DNA of 64,000 nucleotides, from positions 7,900,491 through 7,964,490 of the forward strand of contig OY720345.1 in the NCBI GenBank assembly GCA_963082975.1, read 5' to 3'. Every line of letters begins with the position of its first letter. Position 1 is the first letter of the stretch. The notes beneath the pieces are model-generated. The model saw only the letters and a program-made list of their open reading frames with translations, was not told the origin of the DNA and ran no database searches. The position numbers were made by a program, and so were the translations under genes. This document shows positions 21,601 through 36,600 of this stretch, piece after piece. This DNA comes from Labia minor. Taxonomy: Eukaryota; Arthropoda; Insecta; Dermaptera; Spongiphoridae.

Positions 21601-24600
21601 AAACCGGGACATTTGTAAAAAAAAAATTACCTTTTTTTTGTTTTTTTAGTCATATTGAATTATTGAATGAATTAAAGATCGAAATAGGAGTCAAACTTTT
21701 CAACGGGCCGGATAAAATAAGCAAAAGGGCCGGATCCGGCCCGCGGGCCGACTTTGGCCCATCCCTTCCATACATAATAAAGCTAATATTCTTTAACAAT
21801 TCAATATTTTATAAATTAATAATAGAATAATTGAAATTCTTAACTGAAAATATTAATGTGGAGGCTGATGCTGATGTTTCTGATAATCTTTTGAATATCA
21901 GTGTCAAATTTTGAATAATTGAAAATAAATTTCAATACATACTAATACATATAACTAATAAATAATCTCAAATATTTTTATTATTTAAAAATGATTGGAA
22001 AATATTAAATTAAAAAAAAATCAACTCAATTATTATTATATATTTAAGTTAAATATTATTTTATTTAGAGTAAAAATTTAAAATAAAGATTCCAATATGA
22101 AATTCTTTTAAAAAATATCTTAAAACATGGACGGTTTTATAAATATATAAAAGGGTAATAAATATAACATTAATAAATTCTACTACAATGATCCTTTGGC
22201 ACTTATTTGTATACTTTTTGTTTTTAGTTTTTATTTTGTAAAGAAATTCTTGAATTTTTTATAGTAATTGAAAGAGGAAATTTCGTCATCGTTTTTTACT
22301 CTTTCTCAAAGCTTTATGACCAGCTGGACCCCTCGGGAATCCGTGGTATTTATTAATATCTTTCTGAAATTATACCTACACAAATATTCTAATACAATAA
22401 ATATTTAATTATTGTTTTATTAATTTAAATAAAATATTGTTATTATTTAATTTACTAAAAATATTTTCTATTTCTTTTTAAATGAATAATTAGAAGGAAA
22501 AAAATTTTATTAAAATATAGAAATTCAATATATATTGTACATTAGAATGCCTTGATTTATGGTGTGTTATACTTATTTGTATATTTATATTTCATTAGGG
22601 AAACCAACATCAAACATATACGTACGTTGTGACGGCTATTCTGAGAACGATTCCACATTAAGACTTCTCCAACAGTTTTCAAGCGTCATAGAAACGTTTT
22701 CAGAAGTGGGTTGTGGCTAGTGGAGAGTATTTTGATGGTTAATTAATTTATTTACCATTAACATTCTATTTTTATGTTTTTATCATACCATTCACCGAAC
22801 TTTTTAAACACACCTCGTATATATGTATACACTATTTAAAACTCTCATAGACGAGCGGTTCTGTATTTTTTTTTTTTTATAAATGGATGAATATTTGGAC
22901 TTTTGAGAGCAGATTTTGAAAAGATTCGATTATGTATTTTAGTATTCATATTATACTAATTTACATTTAAAAATGAATGAAGGATTATTAAAATATCTAG
23001 TAACACCACCACTTTCAAATAGATTTGTTAGGATATTTGATAGTATAAAATTATTGAATTTTTTTTAAAGGTAATTTTGAAAATATTTTAAAGAAGAAAT
23101 ACTATATATATAATTCCATATTTATAGAGTAAATTGCATTGATGATAATAAATTTGAAACATTCACTGAACAAATAACATCTGTTGTCTAATTCGTATAC
23201 ATAAAACGAATCAAGAAATTTTTGTATTTATATAAAAACTAGAGCAAAGATTATGGTTCCGTTAACAAAATATTGAACATAAATATTGTGAATATATGTA
23301 TATTATTAGGTTGTTAGGAAAATAATTTCATTTTTTCCGCCAGAGAATTTAATTGTATTTCTTCAAACTCAATTTCACCCTTAAGTCGGATAATCATTCT
23401 ATATTTTAAGAGGTGATATAGCAAGGCTTCTGTGTTTGAAACAATTCAATTGAATCTACACAGTAGTTTTTAATTAGAATTAAATAGATGAGACCAATTT
23501 TTATTTATATTCAAGAATATATCCTGAAAAATTAATATTTATGAAATTCAGTAGACTTTGGAAAGACGATGGTTTGTAAAAAAATAATATTTTTAAATAG
23601 GATAAATTCAGAACATATAAAATTATAGTTATTATTATTATTATTATATATACTGATAGCAATATAAAAATATACACTATAATAAACTTTAAAGTAAACT
23701 ATATTAATTTACTCCATATATATTGTCATACATATATGGAAAGGAGGCTTAGTATGGGTTGGGTTATTAAAAAAATGCGTTTAAAATTAATAAAATTGAT
23801 CTTTAATTTAATTGGTAGCACCCTATGTTTATTATTAATAGAAAATAGTTGGGTGAATCTTACAAAGTTTGATTAAGGAATCGTTAAATTAGAATTTATT
23901 CAAATTCAAAAAATAAAATATTATATTTTAATAAAATTAATATTTAATAATGAAAGAATTTAATACAATTATAATAAGTAACATGAGAAATTATAACTTA
24001 GAAATTAACTATGAAATAAAGTTCATTTATTTTAATATTGGCGATTAAATCAAATTTTATATTTATTTAACAATTGCAATTTTGCAATTTATAAAGGGTC
24101 GACTACTTAGCTGTTAATTGTTATTAGTATAGAGTTCAGGGGAAGGTGAGGCAAGTGATGTTTCTCCGGGCAGTTCCTTTCTAGCATTCAATGATACATC
24201 TTCTATGGGCAAGCGATTTGTCTGAGTCGGCCGTGAGGTATGATCCTGGCACTATCATATCACTTACAATTAGGGATGATGTATCTTTGTCTGCTTTAGG
24301 CCGAACATCCTCGTTTCCTCCAGTAGGAAAACTCTTACCCCTTCTTATCAGCCCTTTGCTATTGTTCCAATTACTCACACACTTTTCAATAGTCAATTCT
24401 CGCTAAATTTAAGAAACATAATCATGAAATTTATTATTATTTAAAAATCGATAAAATTCATGTAAATATATTCTATTCATCAATCGAGAATATTTCATTT
24501 ATAATGACCGCATTTTAGGTCTTTATTGGCAAGCGATTTGTCGATGAGTCGGCCGCGAGGTATGGTCCTGGCACTATCATATCACTTACAATTAGGGATG

Positions 24601-27600
24601 CTATATCTCTGTCTGCTTTAGGCCTAAAATATGAGCGGACGTGAGGATGTCAATATTTGTTTTAAATCAGGGGTGGGCAACACGTCGACCGCGGTCGACC
24701 GGTCGATCGCAAAGGCTTTAAAAGTAGCCCGCGAAGCCAAAGTTGGAAAAGTTAAAAGGTAAAGGACATGATTTTTCCATGGGAGAGGGAAGGCAGAAAA
24801 AATCATGAGTTCACGTGAGGGCAGGAACGCCAATCCCCGAAATATAATTCTTTTCTACTGGGATTATAGAAAAGAATCTACCCGTTACCCAGGATATTAT
24901 TTTTAAATTTATTAACAATTAATTTTACATTTCATGAAACTTATTCAATTTTTTTTTCTTATTACTTCTTAGATAAAAACAATAAAATTATTTCCTTCCT
25001 TTTCAAGTAATTTTTATGTTATTTTAAGTTATTTATTTTTGAATATAAAATTTGAAAATAGAATAGAATAGCAGGGAAAATGTTTCAATGTTAAAATACA
25101 AAAAAGAAGGAATGATTGGGATGGAAAAGTTGGTTAAATCGATTTATTAATATAATTCGTATTAATTTATTTGTCGTATAATACGTAGTATAATTAATTT
25201 GTATATAATTTCAAAGGGGGGGAAGGGGAAATAATAGAATTTATTTTGAAAATAAAGATAAAGGCAGTTGAATCTCATCCATTGGGGGTAAGCAATGCAG
25301 CATTGCTATGCTGTCCCCTTCAAGGTCACCGAGAAGCAAAGCATTGGAGGTGGGGGCGAAATTTATTAAATATATCAGTAAAAAGTTAAAAATCTATATT
25401 TTATAAAATTAAATTTTTATTTGAATCTTTTCTAAAATTTATTAAACTTCATTTAAATTAATAGGAATAAATAAATTTACAATAAATTCTTGATTGAGGG
25501 ATGATTTTGGTGGTGACGCCGGTCAACATCTTCGACTGGAAAAGGAATGGGAACTGATTGCGCTCGAAGCTGCTCACCAGCAGGCCAGGAGGGAGGGTGG
25601 GAGGGAGGTGAGAAGAGGTGGCGGAGGGGGGGCAACATGGCGGCAAATGTTTTCAATCTGTCAAAATTCAATAATTAATATTTAATCAACGAAGCAACGT
25701 AAAATTATATAATAGTAATGAAAATGAATCTAAGTTTCATGATGAATCTATTCGTATAGATTTTATCTGTTGTTATGAGGCAAGATTTTTGTTGAACTGT
25801 AAAAATAAACCGATATTAAAATTAATTAAAAATTTCCATTTAATGATACAAAAAATCAATTTTATTTAAAATCTGGCTAAAATTATGGTCAATGGATTGG
25901 TCTTGGTGACAATTTACAAGATTTAGTCAAAAATGTTAATAAAATGAAAAACTTTGATTTAATTGGTTTTTTCTAATTTTGCAAAGCGTTCTATAAATAT
26001 GAGTTCCAAGTTTTATACTAATGTGAAGCGTTGGAGAGGTGGGTCCTCTCAGAGGCACATAAGACATGTCTCACTCGTGAATATACGGGGTTTTGCTAGT
26101 CGAAGGGTTGACGTGATCTGGATATATTTGAATTAACCCCCTTCGGGGGTTAATTCAAATATATATAGGAGACTCTAAAGAGTCTCCTATAACAGACAAA
26201 GATTTCAATTTTTTTTCTTTTTAATGAAGCTATGCTAGGTATTCTCCTTCATCCAAATAAATTTGATTTTTTGAATAATCAGGGGTGGGGGGGGGGGAGT
26301 GAAAGTAAGGAAATGGATGGAAAGGAGTCAACGGGTAAAGGACATGATTCCTCCAGGTAAAAGAGGGATTTAGAAGAAATCATGAGCTCACGTGAGGGCA
26401 GGGACGCCAATCCCTGAAATAGTATTCTTTTCTACTGGGTTTTAGAAAAGAATCTACTCGCTACCCGGGATTTTATTTTTAAATTTATTAAAAAATAATT
26501 TTAGATCATAATCATCCAATATGTTATTACATCTTTTATATACCATATATTTATATTTTTCTTATCCCGATAATTTATATACTTTTTATCCAAGGGCTTC
26601 CCTTTCTCAAAACACCGTTTAGCCCTAGACTACTCTACTCTACCTCCCCCTCCTCTCATATCCATTCCAAAATGAAGTATTTATTTTAATCCAAGTTATA
26701 AATTTAAATGAAAAATAACAGCCCTTCCATTTACAATTTTTTTTTATTAATATTATTATAATAATTAAAACTAACATATCTTTCATATATCTAAGAACAT
26801 ATATAAGTATATTATTGATTTAACCTTTCTATATTTTAGTATTTGACTATATAATTAATAATATATAATTTTTTCCCATTTTTTAGCACTTTATTACAAA
26901 CATATTATATATTTTAATTTTTTTATTCGTTGATCAAAAATAATATAAATATAAAATATATTTATTTATTATATAATAAATAGATTTTGGAAACTAATAA
27001 GCAAAGATAAATATCCAAATATTTGCACAATGGTTGCTCGTTTCAATTCCTTCTTTGGCTCCACATATTTATGTGAATCCGCATTTTCTTATATGAATGC
27101 GATCAAAACAAAACAGCGATCGCAAATAACGGATCTACATTTAGAGTCAGGCTTAAGAATTGCTTTAAGTTCATAGGAGCCAAATTTTGAGAAACTTGCT
27201 GCTCTTATGCAATGCCAGGTTTCATCCAAATAAAAATTGTATGCTTAAAATTTGTTTTGTTCGTATTTATTTATTAACATTGTATTTTTTAAAATTTTAA
27301 TAAATATTGTTAGAATTCATAAAATAAAAAATATATCGTCGGCTTAGATTGCAAACCTGCATACTCATATTCAGCATATTTTGCACAACTTTCTTAAAAC
27401 GCATAAATTTTTTGCTTGTCACGTGATTTCAATTAAATACGTGCATAATAGCGGTGTTTCATAGACAATGGAAGGTGTTTTTCGCCTTCTAATAGTGTGA
27501 AAATGTAATTTTTGACCAAAAGTGGAGGTTTGAAAATTAAATCGGCGATATAATGACTTCTTTAATTATCATCTAAAATTTTAAAATTATTTGCCCATAT

Positions 27601-30600
27601 CCATAGTCAACCGCAGACTATATTTTATTCAAAAAGTAGCCCCTAAAAGCTAAAAGTTTGGCCACACCTGTTTTAAATGTTTATTTATAGCAGCGGTCGC
27701 CAAACTTTTTGAGCTCACGGACCAGTTAATTCATAATTTAAATCCCGCGGACCACTAATAGGATTTTTTAAGTGTTAAATATATTTATAAATAAAAATTG
27801 TGATCAAAGAACACATAAACATTGAGTTTTTATAACTTATCACGTATTGTTATGAATTGAATCATGTTTTAATGCATCTTAAAACATAACTTAACATGAT
27901 GAGTAAGTATATTCCACATTTTTCTGCGGACCAGCGAAATTTTCCCGCGGACCACTAGTGGTCCACGGACCACCACTTTGGCAACCGCTGATTTATAGCA
28001 TCTTTTAATGATATTTCCCTATTAAAATGCATTTTTATGATTATATATTACAATATATATATATATATATATCAGATAAATTTTGCTAAAATTTTTAATT
28101 AAGTATATTATTATTATAACTATTATGTTTTGGATAACTTTTTAATTTAACTGTAATAATCGATTTAAAAACAAATTTACTATGATTTCTAATAAAGTAT
28201 GTGTTTATCTTAAGTTAGACTTTGTTAAACAAATTATTATTATTATTATTATTATTATTATAATTATTATTTACATATTTCCTGACATCCAAAATATATG
28301 CCAAGGCCATAAATAAATAATTATGTATTTAAAATTCATTAAAACAAATAATAATATTTTCCAATTGTAGTTTCTTTTAATAGCCATAATTTCAAATAAT
28401 ATTCATACATTCTTAAGTAGCTAAGTTGGCAGTCTCGTGGATAAAGAATAAAAGAGTAAAAAACACCGCTGGAAATAAAAAAAAAAGACAAGTTTCCATG
28501 ATTGTGTTTAAGCATAGTGAATGCGTGACTTCCGCAGGCCGTAGGCGTGAGAACGAAACATGTCAATGGCCCGGCCGCCATTCGACAAACAATTCCTATC
28601 AAAGCATGGCCCAGACAAATTGGCTCGATCATTATTTGATGATAATGCCTGGTAATGGGACAGAGAGGGTGAATAGAGTGACGATTCAAGGATCCATAGT
28701 AAGCGACAACGGGAATTTTTACTATCTCGGCAGAGAGTAAATTTTCAATGTTGAGATTTTGATGTTTATATACGTTTTGAAGGTTCCTGAATTATTTTCA
28801 CTAAGGTTGATTTTTTAAGATTTCTCACTCACTCAGGTTGAGAAAAATGTCTGTCTGTGTCTGTGTGGGTATGTAAAAAAGATTACACAAAAACAGTTTG
28901 AGTTAGAATAATGAAATTTGGTATACGGGCATTATTCAAAATTCGTAGTTTTTTATCAACTTTTGAGAAATGTAGCTCAACCAGAAGAGGGTCATTACCT
29001 ACAACATTTTGATTTTTTTTCTCTAAAGTGACCATAAAAATAAAGATATGGTTTGATAATTTTTCATATGATTAAAAATTGTATAAAACTGCTATATATA
29101 GAATGTCAGAACCAAAATTAATTTTTTAACACTACAGATCACGCGCCAACACCTGACATTATGCCATCAACAAAGAGCCAAACACGCGCTAGTTTAATAA
29201 ATATTATTTATTAATTTTAATTTATAATTAATTAAATTTAATTTAAATATAATTTATTATGTTAATTAATCCAATTCAAATTGCGAGATAGTCGAGTGGA
29301 GACACTCCAGCTTATTTTAATTTTACTTTCTCTTTCACTTTTCATCCAATATAATACTTATTATCATGACTGATTTAGTGAAAGTATCATCTTCATCTGA
29401 TTTAAAAGATTATATGACGTTTAGGTTATCCCTCCATTAATCTCAATATTAATACTAATTCAATTTAAGATTCATATAAATCTTATTATTTACCATATTA
29501 TATAGAAAATAACATTTTTACCGACCGAGGAAGGGAAGGTATTATTTTCCCACCAAATTTCACATGAGGAGATTTTTACATATTTCCACCACAATCATGC
29601 ATTTTGTTAACAGAAAAAAAATATTTTTAGCATTTTGTCAAGTCCGTCCATATAGATGTGTTACAAATCTAAAGAATAACATAATATAAATATAAAAATT
29701 TTTTATAAAATAATGTTTTTCCAATGGACTAAAAAGAATAAAATAATTTTTCTATAAGCCTGACAAAGTTTATGGAAAAAATTGCTTCATATTCAACTAA
29801 AAACTTTGGGCGCTTTTAGTTTTCATTTGATTTCTATGCAATTAACTTCCTTTATAAAGCTATAAATTCATATATATATATATATATATATTTTAAGATA
29901 CATACCAGACTAAAACACTTAATTAACAAGTAACACTATTTCTTCAAATATAATCAACCATTTTGGATTTGATTGATAATATGTAAATTTAATAAAAATT
30001 CTTTTAAATTTTGATACATACTTTGTTATAAGTATATTACAGTGAAAAATAATAAAAGATTAATTTCTTAGCTCTTAATCTATCAATTTTATTGCATGAT
30101 AAAAAAATTTGTCAGTTTATGTGTTTAATAAAATTTTTATTATTACAAAAATTGGACTTGATTTTTCATATAAATAAATAAAACCAAATGCGCCCAACGT
30201 GTTTCATTGAATATGAAGCAATTCATCCATAAACTTTGTCAGACTTATAGAGAAATTATTTCATTCTCTTTAGTCCTTCAGAAAAACGTTATTTTATAAA
30301 ATTTTTACAGTGTTTTATTTAACTTGTTTGGTTGTCTGTATAGTTCAAATCTAGTAACTCATTTTTAAACACAGTAGCAGTTGACCAATCGAACTAAAAT
30401 TTTGCACACTTTTCAGATTTGGATGAGAAAACATGAATATGAAATAAAGTTTTCATTTTCTTAATTAATTAATTAATTAATTAATAATTTAAAGTTGACC
30501 AATCGAACTAAAACTTTGCACACTTGCACTTTACAGGCTTAATAGAAAAATTATTCTATTCTTTTTAGTCCATTGGAAAACGTTATTTTATAAAAATTTT

Positions 30601-33600
30601 TTATATTAATATTATTTTTAACATATTTTACTTTAAAACCATAAAATACCAATTTTCTGTTATTTTGTATTTTGTATAAATAAATTAGTTAATTTCATAT
30701 TATATTTTTCATACTAATTAATTACCTAACTGATTATTTTTGTCCAGGTGGAGCCGACGACTCGGTTTCAACGACTTATGGGCACCCGGAACACTGGCGT
30801 CATCCTCAAGGACATCTCAATGGATGTACGATCTGGTGAGGTCATGGCTATCTTGGGTTCCAAAGGTTTGTCTTTTTATTTTTATTTTTTTATAAATTTA
30901 TTTTATGTTGTAAATATATGTATTCAATATAATAAAATAAATAAACGGATCGCATGAATAAATAAATGGAGAGATTAATAATAAGAAATTTGTATATAAA
31001 AACCAACAACAACGAGTTCAAAGACCCTATTACCTTGATTAAAAGTCTTCAAGAGAAAAACAAGGGAATTCATGTTATCAGATAGAATATATGATTCATT
31101 CATTAAGTCGTTTCGATGAATTTACAAATTAACATATGAGAGATTACAGATTACAGTATATATATATATATATATATTATTTAAGAGATTAATCCTTAAA
31201 ATACAAACATTATCTTTTAATTGATCTTAAATCGCTTTTTTTTCCAGTGAATTTATTTATTTATTTTTTAATGTAAGAGAGAGAATGGAATCCTCAACGG
31301 GATGATGAATGCTTGTTCTTTTTTTTCAGATTGGATGAAATTACTACCACCCCCCTCATAGTACCCAAATATACACAAAAATTCATTAATCATTAAAAAT
31401 ACTTTATTCTCCGAAAAAGTATAGTATAGTAAAGTATTATTTGCAGAACCCACTCTAGAGGGCGGCAAACCGGGCATTTGTCCGGGACGGTAAATCTGAA
31501 GGGCGGCATTTTGATTATCAATGAATAAATATAGGGACGGCAATTTATTCTATTGCCTTCGTGCAGTAAATGTTAGAGCGGGCGCTGATTATTTGGAAAA
31601 TTGTAAGGGAAAAGCTAAATAGTGAGAGATAAATATATACATAAGCAGTTAATCAAGCACGAAGTAATTATTCTGAGTTTAATTATCTACAGGTATTTAT
31701 TTATATATCAGAATTTCAAAATGGAGGGGATAATTATTAATATTTGATTCACATTATAATGATTATGATAATAGGTTTTTCTTAGACAATTTTATTTAAA
31801 TTTAAAAAATATAAAATGATCAAATAATTTTTAGAATAGTTTTTATTTTATATTAAGTATTTATTTAAATTAGTATAATTTAATTAAAAATGAAATTTAT
31901 TTTTTCATAAATTCTTGAGCTGATACAATTAGAGATACAATTACTACTCTGTGAGCCACCTCCAACCAATTCCTATCCTCACCTATTTCCGTTCTGATAT
32001 GAATTCATATTATCTTACATCGTAATACTAATAATTTGGAAACATTTAATTGATTATTATTAATTTATAAATCATTAAATAAATAGAACTAATCAACTAA
32101 AAAAAAACAAAAACCTCTGACTTTGTATGTCCTACGCAAGGACAACGCCTATCAAGTCGGTTATATCAATGAGGTGTCCTATGATCAGTAGAACGGGTCA
32201 TATCAACCTTTGCCTTGATTTTCTTGATCGGAGGCGCTATCAAGTAGCTTTTCCCCAATGTTGTTCCCGGAGGGTGGGTTGGCTCCGTCCCATAGACCCC
32301 AGCTAGGGAAATTCCCTTGCCAGGCCCGGGACTTGAACCCGGGACCATGTGAATGTGAGGCAGGTTCGCTACCCACACACCCAATGGCGCTTTCACTAAT
32401 CAACTAATACACCTAAAAAAATATCATAAACAACATAAATTTTATATTATACATATAGTATTTGTGATATTTTTTATTTAAAAAATTGCTCTAATAATTT
32501 TTCCTCTTTAATAATTGTTTTATATAAATATTTTAATTTTTATTCTCTTAATAATAATAATTTTGACGCGTTAAACCCCTTTACTGCATGAATTTCTATT
32601 ATAATTATAATTATATTAATATTATGTTATAATAATAATAATAATACTAAAGTAATTAATAATAAATATTTTTTTTGCTTTTAAAATAATCTTTTATATA
32701 AGATTTAAATAATTTACAATAATTATTAAAAAATATTCAATTTCATAAATTTAAATATAATAAATTACTTATCTTATTTTGTTTTAAATTATTAATATTC
32801 ATAATTTAATATTAATACCATTAATAATATTAATAAAATTAATAATATTCATAATATTCATAATATGTAATAAATTAACAATTAAAAACAATGTGATTTC
32901 TTCTTTGAACTAAACATATTATTATTCTTTTTATTTATTTATTTATTTTTAGTGAAAGTTGCGATGATTTATATATTTATATATTTATATATATATATAT
33001 AAATATATATAGAAACATTAATTTACTTAGTGTATCTGTTACATAAATTTCAGATATGAAATGATAATAATTGCTGTCTGAAAATTGAAACCAGTTCAGA
33101 AAATATTTTTTTTTTATGATTTTCATCCTTTTTTTCTCTAATTTTCTTGATATAATATTTCAATAATAAATTGATCGAGATTCTGTTTCAACTTTCCCAG
33201 GTAGCGGGAAGCAAGCTCTGCTTGATGTGATCGCTCAGAGGGGATTAACACGAATTGAAAAAGGACGAGTGACATTAAATGGCGGTCCGCTTACTCGAAA
33301 ATTATTCCAAAATAATTGTGCCTATTTAACACAACAATGCACACTTTTACCGGGTCTCACTGTATTTCAATCCCTCTATTATAGTACATACCTTAACATT
33401 GGTTCCAAGGTATTTATAATATACTTATTAATATCATTAATTTGATTCATTTAAAGGTAATTGTTTACAAAACGGTAAGCTTCAGGGATTTGGATGAAAC
33501 TTTGCCAGTGGATTCCTTTATTAATTCCAAATAAACTTTCCTTATGCAATATTTCTCGGTCTCTTCTAGTTTAGTTTAGACATAATTTTTTTTTTTAAGT

Positions 33601-36600
33601 TTGATAGATTAGCTGGTTATGAACGTCGAAATGTGCAGCCATTAAGTAATATTTTATTGGCTAATTCACTAATTATTCACTTAATCACTAATTTTCGGTT
33701 TGGTTTAGATATAGGAAAATTATTTAATTAATTTTTTTTTAATTTTCATATATTCAAACCGAGCTGGAAAAAAAACCCCCAGAATATTAGTGGAGTCCTC
33801 TGCTGACCAAATGAATAAAACATGGTAGCTAAATAGAATATCAATGAATTTATATGCAAATTTTAATAATTTTTATCTCCTAAACTAGAAGAGACCGATA
33901 AAGATTGCATGAGAAAAGTTTCTTTGGAATTAAAAAAGGAATCCACTGGCAAAGTTTTATCCAAATCCCTGAACCTTCCCGATGTGTAAACAATTACCGA
34001 TTTAAAAAATTCAATAAAATGTATTATATATATATATATATTTATTTATTTAATGACCAGGTGTCTCGTTATGTGAAAAAGGCCCGTGTGAAACAAGTAA
34101 TGGCAGATTTGGCACTTTCTCAGGTTGCCAATCGAACCACAGAAACTCTTACTATAAGCGAATATCGACGATTACAAATTGGCGTTCAACTTGTTAAAGA
34201 TCCAAGTAAGATAAGTTTTAATATAATAATTCAGGTTATAATAAGTTCTCCTCATGAGGTATAACTAAATTTGAATTCAAAATGCTATGGACCCCATCTA
34301 CTCTTTCTTATAAGTCTTTTTTACTGACCGACGATAGGAAGGGAAGGTATTGTTTTCAAACCCAATTTCACATGTGGAGATTTTTACATATCTCCACGAA
34401 TCATTCATTTTGTTAACAGAAAAAAGTATTTTTAGCATGATGTCTGTCCATCTGTCCATTCTTCTGTCCGTCTGTCCCTTGTGTATCTGTTAGACATGTA
34501 TAGTTTGAACGGATTTTGATAAAATTTGGGAAATTTAGTTAATGCATCAGTAGCATGAATTCATAAACTTTTGGTGTGTATCCGGTAACCGGAAGTAGTA
34601 GTTTACAAAGTATTAATTAATTTTATATTCATTGTCGGAAAATATTTCACTAAAAATATAGTAGTGCCGGACTTGGCCAGCGGGCCGTAGTTTGCCGACC
34701 CCTTTTTTAGTTCAATAGTTTTTAAAAATATTTTAAGAGATTCTACTAAAAAAAAAATTAAAAGTCCTTTAATGGAATGTTTGTTTTTAAATTTTAAATC
34801 TATGTGAGAATTGAAAAAAAATAGATGGCGGGCCGGATTTGGCCCGCGGGCCGTAGTTTGCCGACCCCTGGAATAGACTAATATCTATTTGAATAAATAA
34901 CAGGTTAATATTTTATTTAAATTGTCCTTAAGTGAGTTTATGATTCACTTATAAAGTCATTCAATTAATTCTGTACACCTTCCTCTGTTTTTGTTTTATT
35001 CAATAAACTCCAAGAAATGATATATTTATATCTTGAGTATGTTCCTATTTATATATATTTATGTGTATGTCTATTATTTTGTTATACAGTGGTTTTTTTA
35101 CTTGATCAGCCCAGTCAAGGATTGGATCCTTTATCAAGTTACTTGGTCATCTCTACACTTTACCATGATGCTCTGGCAAATAAAAGGTAAATAAATTTAG
35201 AATATACAAATCTATTATTAAGGGAGAGAAATAATCCGTTAAATGTTATGTTAATATTAACATATAAAATATTGATGTTTCCATGTGTTTCTCTTTAGCT
35301 TTTATTTAAATAAATATACAGTTTATTCAAGAACATTAAAATCTCGATGTCATCATTATATGACTTTTCAAGTTTTCATTCTGTTTATGTTGGTTTGTTA
35401 TTTTTTTTTTTTTATACAAATATTATTAATAATCCTTTCATTCAAACTTGAATATCATTATGTTTTAAACATTTCAATTAAACTATAAAGTATTTAATAT
35501 GATATTGATATACGAGGTCTGTTCAAAAGAAAAGGTGAATTTTGAATTTTCGCAGCCTATGTACATTCGAATATTGAATTTTATTTATGTTGATACACAT
35601 AGGTTTCTCATATGTTGACATATCAAGTATTTTGGATTAGTAATTTGTTTTTGACAACTGGAAAAAGTTACTCACGTTTTTGTGTGTTCTTCGATTTTTT
35701 AAAGAAACTATACTAAATTTTGCGTTAAAAATGGAATAAAAGTACTCCAACATGTGAGTGAGGCAAGTCTACTTTGTCTTAAAAAAATGTTTATAAGTGG
35801 TACAAGCGCTTTAAAAATACACGCCATATTCGATCAAATATGAAGGTTTTGCTCACTGTTTTCTTCAATTACAATGGCGTGGTGCATCATGAATTCTTGC
35901 CAACAGATCATACTGTTAATAAGGAATACTAGAAGAAAGTTATGCAAGGTTTGCGTTAAGTAATACGACTCAAACGATCGGAATTGTGGAAAATCATATC
36001 ATGGATTCTGCATCACAATAATTCACCAGCTCACACATCATTGCATGTTCGTGATTTTTTGGCCAATAACAACACCGTAATCATGCTTCAACCACCGTAT
36101 TCACCAGATTTGGTTCCCTGTAACTTTTTCCTATTCCCAAAACTGAAGAGACCAATGAAAGAAAAGTGTTTTGCCACAATGGATAAGATAAAGTCGGAAT
36201 CAAAGCTCAAAAAAATGTTGATATTATAAGTGGTTCAAGCGCTTTTAAAAGGGACGCCAAGTTCGATCAAATGTGAATGTTTTGCTCCCTGTTTTCTTCG
36301 ATTATAACGGAGTGGTGCATCATGACTTGTTGCCAATAGGTCGTACTGTTAATAAGGAATACTTCATGGAAGATATGCAACGTTTGCGTGAAGCAATAAG
36401 GCTCAAACGATCGGAATTATGGAAAACCAAATCATGTATTCTGCATCACGATAATGCACCAGCTCACACAGCATTGCTTGTTCGTGATTTTTTAGCCAAA
36501 AACAACACCGTATTCACCAGATTTGACTCCATGCGACTTTTTCCTATTCCCAAAACTGAAGAGACCAATGAAAGGAAAGCGTTTTGCCACAATTAATGCG

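Larger units (their letters stand above)
24668..27670. mobile_element. hAT element, 3.0 kb, defective
   Basis: The left end CAGGGGTGGGCAACACG and the right end AAAGTTTGGCCACACCTG are imperfect terminal inverted repeats. The octamer TTTTAAAT flanks both sides exactly (24660-24667 and 27671-27678), the 8-bp target duplication of hAT transposons. A transposase C-terminal remnant lies near the right end. The interior is otherwise non-coding, with two copies of a 150-bp block and a pair of perfect hairpins. Confidence 0.82.
18692..30747 (+). other. ABCG intron 1, about 12 kb of nested transposons
   Basis: Begins GTGAGT and ends TTTTTGTCCAG. It contains HINE copies 3 and 4, hAT MITEs at 19933, 21514 and 27691, a 3-kb hAT element, mariner fragments, a foldback MITE and dispersed repeats. 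A GC-richer, non-repetitive segment at about 28500-28700 could be an alternative first exon. Confidence 0.75.
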
